A stretch of DNA of 64,000 nucleotides, from NCBI RefSeq assembly GCF_014268615.1, contig NZ_JABWQV010000003.1:1-64000 (forward strand). The letters are read 5' to 3'. The translations under genes and the position numbers were made by a program. This stretch comes from Pseudomonas tehranensis (GTDB lineage: Bacteria > Pseudomonadota > Gammaproteobacteria > Pseudomonadales > Pseudomonadaceae). This document shows, piece by piece, positions 1 through 8,947 of the stretch. Every line of letters starts with the position of its first letter. Within the stretch, counting starts at the first letter, position 1. The notes beneath the pieces were generated by a model, which worked only from the letters and a program-made list of their open reading frames with translations, was not told where the DNA came from and ran no database searches.

Positions 1-23
1 CGCGAGCAAGCCCGCTCCCACAG
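1..23. repeat. Partial REP-like palindromic repeat
   Basis: The first bases match one arm of the cgcgagcaagc...gctccca repeat seen again near 7682 and 31161-31322. It is cut by the window edge. It is a typical intergenic Pseudomonas REP arm, here downstream of the chemoreceptor gene. Confidence 0.6.
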
Positions 24-107
24 TTGTTTTTGGTGTGGTCTCAAAATTTCACAGGTGTTTTGAGGCGGTCTCGGGATTTGCATCCCGCGGGAACCCGGTG
101 CAATGCA

Positions 108-1904
108 TTACTCCGCCAACAACACCGCCGCATCGAACCCGACCCGCAAGTTGCCCCAATGGCGGCCGTTGAAGAAGAACGGGACGTCGATCTCGGTCAT
201 GATTTCCCCGGTATCGCGCAGGTAGGTCTGGAGCAGGAAGCGCTGGGTGTTGCCCGCTGCGCGCAGGCCGATGGGGTCGTTGAAGATTCGCTTGTTGCGG
301 CATACCGGCAGATCGACGGCGCGGTCACCGGTCGGTGGTTTGGATACCCAGCTGTTGTTCACCGGGCAATAACCCTTGGTGTCGACGATGAATGAGACCT
401 TACCGCCCGGGGTGCTACGGGTGAGTTTGTCGCATTCTTCCTGGCAGACTTGGGCAAAACGCTCGGTGTAGCTGGTCATGTATTGCTTGGGATCGGTGCC
501 GGGAATCAGTTGGTAGTTCTGGTCGAACAGGTTGAGGCCATTCTGCTGCAGCGCCTCCAGCTGGGCCTGCAGGCTGTCGCGGCACTGGCTGGCCCGGGTG
601 ATGGCGGCATCCAGCTTGCCATGGCCGAGCACAAACCGGCCCAACAATGCCTGGACCTTTTCAGCGACCCCGGACAGGTCACGGGTCGCTGTTGCCGAAT
701 GCTGCATGCGCTGGTCAATCGACTGGCTGTCGGCATGGATCTGCGTGACCCGTTCGTTGATGCCCGTGTTGGATTCGGCGAAAAGCTGGATATGGGACGC
801 GATATCGGCCAACTTGCCATTGGTGGATTCGAAATCGCCGATCATGCTTTCGAAATGGCCCGAGGCACGCTCCACGACTTTCTGGGTTTCCCGGGCGCTA
901 TGGCTGATCTGGTTGGTCTGCTCATGGGTGGAACTGACTTCTTCGAGCATGGCGTCGATGTTGCGCGAGATATCGTCGGTGGCCCGGCTGACATTCTGCG
1001 CCAGGGTGCGCACCTCATCGGCCACCACGGCAAAACCCCGGCCGCTTTCACCAGCCCGTGCGGCTTCGATGGCCGCGTTGAGGGCCAGCAGGTTGGTTTG
1101 GGCAGAGATCTGCTGGATCAGCCCAACGATGGACTTGATGCTCGATGATCGTTGATTCAGGGCGCCTACCAACGTGGCGAATTCACTAAGGCTGCTGGAG
1201 ATTTCACTGATGTTGCCTGTCACTTCCAGCAGTTCGGCATAGGAGTCGCGGGCCATGCTCAGGTTCTGGGCGGTGGTGCTGGAAATGCCTTGGGTCTGGC
1301 GCGAGACTTCTTCGATGCGGCCCACCGCGGTGTTGCTCTGATCCATCACTTCCTTGGCGAAGCGGGCCTGGTGGGTAGCGCTGTCGCTGGAGTCGCTGAT
1401 GTTTTTCAACGAGCGGGCCGATTCGACCGCAATGTGCACAGTCAGCGCCTGGACGTTACTGATGATCTCTCGCTGCTTGGCCAGGAAGCGGTTGCAGGTG
1501 TCGGCCAGCACGCGGATTTCGTCGTGGGTCACCAAGGGCAGGTCTTTGGACAGGTCGCCTTCGCCGCTGGCGATCTCCTCGAGAGCCTTGGTCATGGCCG
1601 TGACAGGACGCACGATCAGGTGGCGAAAGTACCAGACCATGAAGCTGATCATGCACAGCGTCAGCAGCGCGCCGAAGAGCAGGGCATGGGTGAGACTGTC
1701 GAGCCGGCCCTCGACTTGCCCCAGTAGTGCGGGGTCCAGTTGCGCGGTGTGCAACTGCAGCACAATGTCGGCGCGGGCACTGAGGGCCACCCAGTAAAGC
1801 AAGCCACTGACCACGACCAGCAGGAAAAGGCTCGAGAGCTTTTTGGTGAGCGTATCGAAAAACCGCATCTCGATAGACTCGTACAAGGCCTTTAACGTCT
1901 GCAT
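108..1904 (-). CDS. Methyl-accepting chemotaxis protein with C-terminal Cache-like sensor
   Basis: This 598-residue chemoreceptor would sit in the inner membrane and signal to CheA/CheW. Two hydrophobic segments lie in the first ~120 residues (around [16 protein letters not shown] and [18 protein letters not shown]), followed by a HAMP-like linker and a long MCP signalling coiled coil with the conserved hairpin tip [20 protein letters not shown]. Unusually, the sensor seems to be at the C-terminus: the last ~110 residues ([11 protein letters not shown]... to [11 protein letters not shown]) resemble a small Cache/PAS-type module. I chose the ATG at 1904 because it has a GGGAG ribosome site just upstream; a longer frame runs to 2051 without such a site. 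The ligand is not predictable. Confidence 0.88.
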   Translation of the reverse strand: MQTLKALYESIEMRFFDTLTKKLSSLFLLVVVSGLLYWVALSARADIVLQLHTAQLDPALLGQVEGRLDSLTHALLFGALLTLCMISFMVWYFRHLIVRPVTAMTKALEEIASGEGDLSKDLPLVTHDEIRVLADTCNRFLAKQREIISNVQALTVHIAVESARSLKNISDSSDSATHQARFAKEVMDQSNTAVGRIEEVSRQTQGISSTTAQNLSMARDSYAELLEVTGNISEISSSLSEFATLVGALNQRSSSIKSIVGLIQQISAQTNLLALNAAIEAARAGESGRGFAVVADEVRTLAQNVSRATDDISRNIDAMLEEVSSTHEQTNQISHSARETQKVVERASGHFESMIGDFESTNGKLADIASHIQLFAESNTGINERVTQIHADSQSIDQRMQHSATATRDLSGVAEKVQALLGRFVLGHGKLDAAITRASQCRDSLQAQLEALQQNGLNLFDQNYQLIPGTDPKQYMTSYTERFAQVCQEECDKLTRSTPGGKVSFIVDTKGYCPVNNSWVSKPPTGDRAVDLPVCRNKRIFNDPIGLRAAGNTQRFLLQTYLRDTGEIMTEIDVPFFFNGRHWGNLRVGFDAAVLLAE

Positions 1905-2152
1905 CCGTTGCTCCCGGGGTAAAAAATTACTTCGATGGCATACATTCGACCGCGAGCGCCAAAGCTTTAGCGCGATAGGGCGATTTGATATCACGTCGGG
2001 GCTTTCAACGGTTTTTAATCCGTCCTGCTGATGGCGGAATGGAGAAGTCAATATCCAGGGCGGTAAAGGTAGACGAAAGTCGTACTAGCGCTCTGCCCAG
2101 CGACTGCTACGGTTTGAGTGGAAAACAATAAAAACAACGGGAGTTGATTTTC

Positions 2153-2419
2153 ATGTCCACTCAAAAACAACAGGCTGCGCGTGCCTACTGGACGGAAAAC
2201 CTGCGCTGGATGCTGGCATTGCTGGCAATCTGGTTCTTGGTGTCGTTCGGCTTTGGCATATTGCTGGTTGACCAGCTCAACACCATCAGCTTCTTCGGTA
2301 CGCCCCTGGGATTCTGGTTCGCCCAGCAGGGGTCCATCTACGTGTTTGTGCTCGAGATTTTCTTCTATGTCTGGAAGATGAATCAGCTCGATCGCAAATA
2401 TGACGTCCACGAAGACTGA
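2153..2419 (+). CDS. DUF4212 small subunit of sodium/solute symporter
   Basis: This 88-residue protein has two predicted membrane helices (ALLAIWFLVSFGFGILLV and GSIYVFVLEIFFYVW) and matches the DUF4212 family of small partners encoded directly before a sodium:solute symporter. The ATG at 2153 follows a CGGGAG site; a TTG at 2144 is less likely. Only 11 bp separate it from the symporter gene, so the two are almost certainly co-transcribed. By family knowledge it is thought to be an accessory subunit; the sequence does not show the substrate. Confidence 0.88.
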   Translation: MSTQKQQAARAYWTENLRWMLALLAIWFLVSFGFGILLVDQLNTISFFGTPLGFWFAQQGSIYVFVLEIFFYVWKMNQLDRKYDVHED

Positions 2420-2430
2420 GGCCGACGAGC

Positions 2431-4200
2431 ATGGATACCCAAACCCTGATCTACCTGTTCGTCGGCGCGTCCTTTGCACTCTATATCGGTATCGCCATCT
2501 GGACGCGCGCCGGCTCCACCAGTGAATACTACGTCGCCAGTAAAGGCGTGCACCCGGTACTCAATGGCATGGCCACCGGGGCCGACTGGATGTCGGCGGC
2601 CTCGTTCATCTCCATGGCCGGGATCATTGCCTTTGCCGGCTATGACGGCTCGGTTTACCTGATGGGCTGGACCGGCGGCTACGTGCTGCTGGCGATGTGT
2701 CTGGCGCCGTATCTGCGCAAGTTCGGCAAATTCACCGTGCCGGAGTTCGTCGGCGCGCGTTACTACTCGCAGACAGCGCGAGTGGTGGCGGTGATCTGCG
2801 TGATCTTCATTTCCTTCACGTATGTGGCGGGGCAGATGCGCGGCGTGGGCATCGTGTTCTCCCGTTACCTGGAAGTGGATATCAACACCGGCGTGATGAT
2901 CGGTATGGCCATCGTGTTCTTCTACTCCGTACTCGGCGGCATGAAGGGCATCACCTACACCCAGGTGGCGCAGTACTGCGTGATGATTTTTGCCTACATG
3001 GTGCCGGCGATTTACATCTCGATGATGATCACCGGCAACCCGATCCCGCAACTGGGCTTCATCAGCGAAGTCACAGGCAGCGGCCAGAGCGTGATCGAAC
3101 GGCTCAACGGGCTGGGGGCGGAGCTGGGCTTTACGGCTTATACCGATGGCACCAAATCGACCACCGACGTGTTTTTCATCACCATGGCGTTGATGGTCGG
3201 CACCGCGGGCCTGCCTCATGTGATCGTGCGGTTCTTCACCACGCCGACCGTGCGGGATGCGCGTAAATCGGCAGGTTACGCGTTGCTGTTCATCGCCATC
3301 CTCTACACCACCGCACCGGCTGTAGCGGCTTTCGCCCGTACCAACCTGCTGACCTCGATTCCCAATGTCAGCTATGCCACAGCGCCAGCCTGGTTCAAGA
3401 CCTGGGAAAATTCGGGGCTGATCGCCTGGGCGGACAAGAACAACGACGGCATCATCCAGTATGGCCCGGGGGCAGCCCTGGTCGGCGCGCCGAGCTTCAC
3501 GGGGGAACGCGGGGCGAACGAGCAGCGGCTGCTGAGCAACCAGGTTTCACCGGTGGCTAACGAGCTATATGTCGATAACGACATCATGGTTCTGGCCAAC
3601 CCGGAGATTGCCGGGTTGCCAGGCTGGGTTATCGCTCTGATTGCCGCTGGTGGTCTGGCGGCGGCGCTGTCGACGGCAGCGGGGTTGCTACTGGTGATTT
3701 CCACATCGGTCTCCCATGACCTGCTCAAAAGCAACATCATGCCCAGGATCACTGAAAAGCAAGAGTTGCTGGCCGCCCGGATCGCCGCTGGCGTGGCGGT
3801 GCTGATCGCCGGATTGTTCGGCATCTACCCGCCGGCATTCGTGGCCCAGGTGGTGGCCTTTGCCTTCGGCCTGGCAGCGTCCTCATTCTTCCCGGTCATC
3901 GTCATGGGGATTTTCTCCAAGCGCATGAATCGTGAGGGCGCGATCGCCGGGATGATTGTGGGGCTGACGTTTACATTCACCTACATCGTCTACTTCAAAT
4001 TCATCAATCCGGCGATGAACACCGCCGATCACTGGTGGCTGGGCGTATCGCCGGAAGGCATCGGCACCCTGGGGATGCTCTTCAACTTTGCGGCCGCAGT
4101 GGTGGTGTCACGCTTTACCGCGCCGCCGCCGGAGCACATTCAGCACCTGGTGGAAGATATCCGGGTTCCAAGGGGGGCGGGTGCGGCCATCGATCATTGA
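2431..4200 (+). CDS. Sodium:solute symporter family protein (acetate/monocarboxylate type)
   Basis: This 589-residue inner-membrane protein has about 13 hydrophobic helices and SSSF-family features, such as the early stretch STSEYYVASKGVHPVLNGMA and the GADWMSAASF segment typical of ActP-like symporters. It probably imports a small carboxylate with sodium. It forms a two-gene unit with the DUF4212 protein and is followed by a strong terminator. A hydrophilic insert around residues 330-380 (WADKNNDGIIQYGPG) separates two helices. ActP-type proteins usually pair with a DUF485 protein; the DUF4212 pairing marks a sister group whose substrate is not defined here. Confidence 0.9.
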   Translation: MDTQTLIYLFVGASFALYIGIAIWTRAGSTSEYYVASKGVHPVLNGMATGADWMSAASFISMAGIIAFAGYDGSVYLMGWTGGYVLLAMCLAPYLRKFGKFTVPEFVGARYYSQTARVVAVICVIFISFTYVAGQMRGVGIVFSRYLEVDINTGVMIGMAIVFFYSVLGGMKGITYTQVAQYCVMIFAYMVPAIYISMMITGNPIPQLGFISEVTGSGQSVIERLNGLGAELGFTAYTDGTKSTTDVFFITMALMVGTAGLPHVIVRFFTTPTVRDARKSAGYALLFIAILYTTAPAVAAFARTNLLTSIPNVSYATAPAWFKTWENSGLIAWADKNNDGIIQYGPGAALVGAPSFTGERGANEQRLLSNQVSPVANELYVDNDIMVLANPEIAGLPGWVIALIAAGGLAAALSTAAGLLLVISTSVSHDLLKSNIMPRITEKQELLAARIAAGVAVLIAGLFGIYPPAFVAQVVAFAFGLAASSFFPVIVMGIFSKRMNREGAIAGMIVGLTFTFTYIVYFKFINPAMNTADHWWLGVSPEGIGTLGMLFNFAAAVVVSRFTAPPPEHIQHLVEDIRVPRGAGAAIDH

Positions 4201-4240
4201 TGTGCGCTAAGCCCTGAAAAAAGGGTGGGAAACGAACAAA

Positions 4241-4270
4241 GGCGCCGGAGTGATCCGGCGTCTTTTTTTT
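4241..4270 (+). terminator. Rho-independent terminator after the symporter operon
   Basis: CGCCGGA (4243-4249) pairs with TCCGGCG (4254-4260) around a four-base loop, extended by two outer pairs, and is followed by a run of T to 4270. Confidence 0.9.
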
Positions 4271-4303
4271 GGGGGCGAGTCAAGCGGGAAAGCGTTAGAA
4301 ATA

Positions 4304-4322
4304 TTTACTGGGAATCATTCTC
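4304..4322 (+). promoter_or_regulatory. Candidate Fur box
   Basis: The 19 bases here match 13 of 19 positions of the Fur consensus GATAATGATAATCATTATC, including an unbroken AATCATT core. The site lies about 45 bp upstream of a siderophore receptor start, as expected for iron repression. The match was made by eye. Confidence 0.6.
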
Positions 4323-4367
4323 AAAGTATATTCTCTCTCATTAACATCCCTCTGTGAGTGCTGCGTC

Positions 4368-6476
4368 TTGAATCGTTCCACCCCTCTCGCTACCCGCAAC
4401 GCCTTTTTCAAACGCGTGTTGCCAACGCTGTCCTGCTGTTTCATCGCAAGCCCTTTGTGGGCGCAGGGCACCCTCGAACTGCCGACCACGGACATCCAGG
4501 GCAGTCGCATCACTCAGGACGAAGGCTATACGGCGTCGCAAGCCAGCACGGCGAGCAAAAGCGATGTACCGATCAAGGAAGAGGCGCAGTCGATCAATGT
4601 GGTGACCCAGCAAACCCTGGCGGACTATCAGGTGCGCTCGCTGGGTGATGCGATGAAGTTTGTCAGCGGCGTCAGCCAGGGCAACACCCTGGGCGGTTCG
4701 CGGGATTCGCTGGTCAAGCGCGGCTTCGGCACCAACGATGACGGCTCGATCCTGCGCGATGGCGTGCGTTCGAACCTGGGGCGCAATTTCAGCGCCACCA
4801 CCGAGCGGGTCGAAGTGCTCAAGGGCCCAGCCTCGATGTTGTACGGCGCGCTGGAGCCTGGCGGCCTGGTCAACGTCATCAGCAAGAAACCCGAATACAC
4901 CCAGAGCACAACGCTGAGCGGCTCGGCCTACAGCGAAGGCGGCGGCACCATGGCCCTGGACACCACCGGGCCACTGGGCGATACCGGCCTGGCGTATCGG
5001 TTGGTTGCCGAGCGTGGGCATGAGGATTATTGGCGCAACTATGGCGTCAATGAGAGCACGCTGGTGGCGCCGTCCCTGGCCTGGACGGGCGAGCGAGCCT
5101 CGTTGAACCTCAGTTATGAGTACAACGAATATTCCAATCCGTTTGACCGCGGCACGGTGTTCACCAATGGGCATCCGGCCGACATTGATTACAACAAGCG
5201 CCTTGATGAGCCTTGGGCCAAAAGCGTGGGAATTCGCGAAACGGCCACAGCCCGGTTCGAGTATGAATTGAGTGAAGCGTGGAAAACTCGTGTGACCTAC
5301 GGGTGGAACAACGACCGGTACAGTCTCTCGATTGCGCAGCCGCGGCTGTCGAACGGAGTTTTCCAGCGTGCCGCCAACGGCGCGCACTATGACGATGAAA
5401 CCCGCTACGCCAGTTGGGATTTCATGGGCAGGCAGGAGCTATTCGGTCAGCGTCATGACCTGTTGATCGGCGTCGACAATCAAGTGTCCGATCAATTCCG
5501 TGGCAAAACCTACCGCGGAGCATATCAATCAGGCTTTGACCCTGCGGCACCGGTGTACGGTGGTCTGGGGGAGCCAAGCACGGTAAATGCGCCGCAAAGC
5601 AACTTGAGCAACAAACTGACTTCCAGTTCGATGTATCTCAAGGATAACTGGCACCTGGATGACCGCTGGATCCTGGTCTTTGGGGGCCGTTACCAGCATT
5701 ACGATCAATACGCCGACCAAGGCATGCTCAAGCGCGTCCACGTTCGCGACGATAACGGCGATGCTTTTGTCCCATTTCTGGGCCTCGTCTATAAAGCCAC
5801 CGAGGAATTGTCGCTTTATGGCAACTACAGCCGGTCCTTCAAGCCTAACGATACCGTCGATAAAAACCTTGCCACCTTCAAACCGGAAGAGGGCCGCAGC
5901 TATGAAATCGGCGCCAAGTACGATCCATTGCCAGGCTTGAACATCAACCTCGCCCTGTTCGACATTGTTAAAAAGAACGTGGTGACCACTGTTGACGAAG
6001 TCTCCGAAGCCGCCGGCAAAGTCGCCTCCCAAGGCCTGGAACTCGACATCACTGGGCGCCTGGCCGAGCGTTGGGATCTGATCGGCACCTACGCCTACAC
6101 CCACACGGAAATCCTCGACGATCCGGATGACGAAGGTCACCGCCTGGCCAACGCCCCCAAACACACCGCAAGCCTATACCTGACCCACCACCTGAACGTG
6201 CCTGCCGAATTCGGCGCCTGGCACGCCGGCGCCGGTGCACGTTACGTCGGCGAGCGCGCCGCCAACAACGCCAACGATTTCTGGCTCAGCAGCTACACCG
6301 TGGCCGACGCGTTCCTGCGCTGGGAGTCGCCGGTGTTCGGGCACAAGACCTCGTTGCAACTGAACGTGGACAACCTGTTCGATAAGCAGTACTACCCGTC
6401 CTCCACCGGCAGCCAACTGCAGGTCAATGTCGGCGAACCGCGCACCGCCCGCCTGAGTGCCAGCGTGACGTTTTGA
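4368..6476 (+). CDS. TonB-dependent siderophore receptor
   Basis: This 702-residue outer-membrane receptor starts with a signal peptide ending near PLWAQG, then a plug domain (SINVVTQQTLADYQVRSLGD, RVEVLKGPASMLYG) and a ~530-residue beta-barrel ending in the typical terminal phenylalanine (RLSASVTF). It belongs to the FpvA/FhuE-like siderophore receptor type but lacks the long N-terminal signalling domain, so it probably does not work through a dedicated sigma/anti-sigma pair. The start is a TTG at 4368; no in-frame ATG lies nearby. A Fur-box-like site lies upstream and no biosynthesis gene is adjacent, so it could be a receptor for a xenosiderophore. Its ligand cannot be read from sequence. 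Confidence 0.9.
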   Translation: MNRSTPLATRNAFFKRVLPTLSCCFIASPLWAQGTLELPTTDIQGSRITQDEGYTASQASTASKSDVPIKEEAQSINVVTQQTLADYQVRSLGDAMKFVSGVSQGNTLGGSRDSLVKRGFGTNDDGSILRDGVRSNLGRNFSATTERVEVLKGPASMLYGALEPGGLVNVISKKPEYTQSTTLSGSAYSEGGGTMALDTTGPLGDTGLAYRLVAERGHEDYWRNYGVNESTLVAPSLAWTGERASLNLSYEYNEYSNPFDRGTVFTNGHPADIDYNKRLDEPWAKSVGIRETATARFEYELSEAWKTRVTYGWNNDRYSLSIAQPRLSNGVFQRAANGAHYDDETRYASWDFMGRQELFGQRHDLLIGVDNQVSDQFRGKTYRGAYQSGFDPAAPVYGGLGEPSTVNAPQSNLSNKLTSSSMYLKDNWHLDDRWILVFGGRYQHYDQYADQGMLKRVHVRDDNGDAFVPFLGLVYKATEELSLYGNYSRSFKPNDTVDKNLATFKPEEGRSYEIGAKYDPLPGLNINLALFDIVKKNVVTTVDEVSEAAGKVASQGLELDITGRLAERWDLIGTYAYTHTEILDDPDDEGHRLANAPKHTASLYLTHHLNVPAEFGAWHAGAGARYVGERAANNANDFWLSSYTVADAFLRWESPVFGHKTSLQLNVDNLFDKQYYPSSTGSQLQVNVGEPRTARLSASVTF

Positions 6477-6494
6477 GTACGCTGTCCTGAAATC

Positions 6495-6528
6495 AAAAAT
6501 GCCCGGAACCTGAGTCTCGGGCATTTTT
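6495..6528. terminator. Bidirectional terminator between receptor and acyltransferase genes
   Basis: AAAAATGCCCG (6495-6505) pairs perfectly with CGGGCATTTTT (6518-6528). The A-run on one side and T-run on the other let it serve both convergent genes. Confidence 0.88.
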
Positions 6529-6543
6529 ATTGGCGGCCAGCGG

Positions 6544-7551
6544 CTACGCCAGCGTGCGGCCAACGGGCACCTGCGCGATGTCACGTTTAGCTCCCGCCCT
6601 CAACGCGTGGCGCAGCTTCAGCGCCGGACGCTCAACGCAGTAATACGACAAGCCACTCAATGCCAGCGACAACACCAGCACCAGCGTAATCATCAAGACG
6701 CTGTACTCAACCGGCCAGAATGCCCGCAGCACGTACATCACCACAAAATGGTTGAGGAACACGCCATAGCTGATATTCCCCAGAAGCTCATCCATCCAGT
6801 GATGCTTGAGCTTGCTGAGCAAATGCACCGCCGGCAAACCCAATGCAATGCCCAGGGTCACTTCTGCGTTGAAGGGGCGGCGGGGAATAAACCCGACAAC
6901 AATGGCCAGGAACATGAGTGCTGCCACGACCGTGGTGATGGACGCGAGCCATCGTCCTTTGGCCTGGGCGTGGTACAGGTAGCTGCCGCACAGAAAGATG
7001 AACAACACGCCCGGCAGTAGACGGTAGCCATAGATGTCGGTGTTGACGTAGCCCAGCGAGGCGACCAGGAAAACCGTTACGGACACCGCGAACGCAATGC
7101 CTCGGGCCTTATAAAGGATCAGGAACGGGATCAGCAGGTAAAAGCACATCTCCAGCCCCAGAGACCAGCCCGGTGGCAGGATCTCGGGCACAGTGACGCC
7201 GAACATGTAGAAACCCAGCGGCACGATGGGCAGGCTGGTGGCGATGTTTTCGATTGTCAGCGCCGCCGCCTGTGGGGAGCCCGGCAGCAGAAAATGAATC
7301 ACCATGCAGGAGAGAACGAAATACAGAAGGAACTGCGGGTAAAGTCTCAACAGGCGGTCAAGATAGAACAGACCGATTTTCCCTGGGACGTTGTAGCTCC
7401 TGTCGATCAAGGGCGTCATCACAAAACCGCTGATAATCAGAAACGACACCACGGCAACAACGCCGGGGTTGAACCCCATGAACATCACGCCCATGTGCGA
7501 AATCGCCACGAGCATGGCCAGCAGCAACCGATAACCCCCCAAGCCTCTCAT
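6544..7551 (-). CDS. Acyltransferase family 3 (OafA/YrhL-like) membrane protein
   Basis: This 335-residue protein has about ten hydrophobic helices and the acyltransferase-3 layout: an N-terminal LRGY-like start (MRGLGGYRLLLA), a catalytic-type His in ISHMG, and a RLLRLYPQF-like motif (LDRLLRLYPQFLLYF). Such proteins O-acylate extracytoplasmic sugars, for example lipopolysaccharide or exopolysaccharide, using cytoplasmic acyl-CoA. No glycan genes are adjacent, so the substrate is unknown. It is convergent with the siderophore receptor gene and shares its terminator. Confidence 0.85.
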   Translation of the reverse strand: MRGLGGYRLLLAMLVAISHMGVMFMGFNPGVVAVVSFLIISGFVMTPLIDRSYNVPGKIGLFYLDRLLRLYPQFLLYFVLSCMVIHFLLPGSPQAAALTIENIATSLPIVPLGFYMFGVTVPEILPPGWSLGLEMCFYLLIPFLILYKARGIAFAVSVTVFLVASLGYVNTDIYGYRLLPGVLFIFLCGSYLYHAQAKGRWLASITTVVAALMFLAIVVGFIPRRPFNAEVTLGIALGLPAVHLLSKLKHHWMDELLGNISYGVFLNHFVVMYVLRAFWPVEYSVLMITLVLVLSLALSGLSYYCVERPALKLRHALRAGAKRDIAQVPVGRTLA

Positions 7552-7681
7552 CCTTAGTCAGAGTTGATTCTTTGCGCGGTAACTTATGTGGCTTTATGGC
7601 CGGTGAACAGAGGATTGCGCGGTGGCGACGGGGGAGTGGGGGAAATTGGCAGATATGACATCGTTGTCTCAGCCAGACCGC

Positions 7682-7732
7682 CATCGCGAGCAGGCTTGCT
7701 CCCCCTTTGGAAGCGAACTGCTCGCAATGACG
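7682..7732. repeat. REP-like element
   Basis: The sequence begins with catcgcgagcaggcttgctc and has a partial second arm ending near ctgctcgcaatga. It belongs to the same family as 31161-31322 and lies in a 270-bp intergenic stretch between the acyltransferase and AraC genes in which I see no gene. Confidence 0.65.
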
Positions 7733-7824
7733 GTGGAACTAACCACAGGAATCCAAGGACTTGTATCATCGAAACGGGGAGGCAGCGGTTTGGCGCCTTG
7801 AATCATCCAGGCGCCAGGGCAAAC

Positions 7825-8790
7825 TCAACGACGCTTGCCAAATACCGTTTTCGGCGACTTGCCAAAGAACCGGGTGAATGCGGCGCTGAAATTATTCGGG
7901 AATTTGTAGCCAACCTTGTAAGCCGCCTGCGCGACTTGGCAACCGCTTTCAAGCAGCGTGTAGGCCTTGCGCATGCGGATCTCGTGAAGCATCCGGTGTG
8001 GCGTGGAGTTGAAGCGGTAGTGCAGGCCTTCCTTGAGCTTGAATTCGTTGAGCCCGACTGCGGCGCACAGGTAGGGAATGGTCAGCGGCTGGTCCATTTG
8101 CTCGATCATGATGTCCCGTGCCTGGTCGAGTTTTTCGATGTCGCTGGCACTGAATTGCGGGTTCTGAATGCAGGTGGGCGGGCTCAGCAGTTTCAACTGC
8201 TCGGACAGCAGGCAGAGGGTGTGGATGTGCATGTCCAGCGCGCCGGTCGCACCCTGGTTGAGATAGCGTGCCAAGGCGGTGGCGTGGCTGGCACTGGTGG
8301 CTGAGGTTTTCTGAAAGGCCAGTTGGCGCACATTGCCGTTGCCCAGTAACTGGCGGGTGCGCTGCTCACCGATGTATCGGTTGAGCATGCCTTCACCGAT
8401 CAGCAGCCTGAGCTGGGAGACGGTCGTGCCGGCTTCGTAGCAGCGCTCGCCGAGGCTCAGTTGAAACGACGTGATGGTGGTGTAGCCGGCTCGGAACGAC
8501 ACCGCCGAACCGTCGGCGCCCTTGTACCCGGAGTCGCCTTGCATGCCGAACGTGATGACCAGCATATGGCGATTGTGCGGGCTGACGGTTTCTTCGATCA
8601 GATTACGCGTGGGGCGGTAGCGCGAGCGCACCACCATCAGGTCGTTATCGACGAAATAGCGCTCGGAATAGCACTCACCCAGTTCTCCCGGCAGTTGCTG
8701 GCGCGTCCAGCCACAGGTGTCGTTGCTGATCAGTCGCGAGTGCGTTGGCGCAACTCGATACGACTGGGAAATCTTCTGTAGGGCCGCCAC
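7825..8790 (-). CDS. AraC-family activator (PchR/PdtC-like)
   Basis: This 321-residue regulator has a C-terminal AraC/XylS double helix-turn-helix over about the last 100 residues (LTIPYLCAAVGLNEFKLKEG and VAQAAYKVGYKFPNNFSAAFTRFFGKSP). The N-terminal ~210 residues resemble the ligand-binding part of siderophore-responsive activators such as PchR. It is transcribed away from the neighbouring TonB receptor, the usual arrangement when a metallophore co-induces its own uptake and synthesis. The GTG start at 8790 has a strong GGAGG nine bases upstream. I infer that it activates the cluster to its right, with the cluster product as likely co-inducer. Confidence 0.85.
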   Translation of the reverse strand: MAALQKISQSYRVAPTHSRLISNDTCGWTRQQLPGELGECYSERYFVDNDLMVVRSRYRPTRNLIEETVSPHNRHMLVITFGMQGDSGYKGADGSAVSFRAGYTTITSFQLSLGERCYEAGTTVSQLRLLIGEGMLNRYIGEQRTRQLLGNGNVRQLAFQKTSATSASHATALARYLNQGATGALDMHIHTLCLLSEQLKLLSPPTCIQNPQFSASDIEKLDQARDIMIEQMDQPLTIPYLCAAVGLNEFKLKEGLHYRFNSTPHRMLHEIRMRKAYTLLESGCQVAQAAYKVGYKFPNNFSAAFTRFFGKSPKTVFGKRR

Positions 8791-8822
8791 TTTTATTGTC
8801 CTCCTTGGTTGTCTCTGGCTTG

Positions 8823-8849
8823 CATATGGATTGATCCAGATTCCATATG
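8823..8849. promoter_or_regulatory. Dyad CATATGGA-N11-TCCATATG in divergent promoter
   Basis: CATATGGA (8823-8830) and its exact reverse complement TCCATATG (8842-8849) frame eleven bases in the spacer between the araC-type gene and the TonB receptor. It is a candidate operator; its binder is unknown. The motif GCATATG recurs in the second cluster promoter at 18378. Confidence 0.4.
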
Positions 8850-8857
8850 AACTAGAT

Positions 8858-8876
8858 GATAACTATTCGCATTAAT
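8858..8876. promoter_or_regulatory. Candidate Fur box in divergent promoter
   Basis: The stretch starting gataactattcgcatt matches 12 of 19 Fur consensus positions by eye. It sits between the divergent regulator and receptor genes, where iron control is expected. Confidence 0.45.
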
Positions 8877-8947
8877 CAATACCATGTTTGCATCTCAACT
8901 GCCATCGCAAGAACGCGGCAGTCGCTGATTCATTGATGGGGAGTGCG

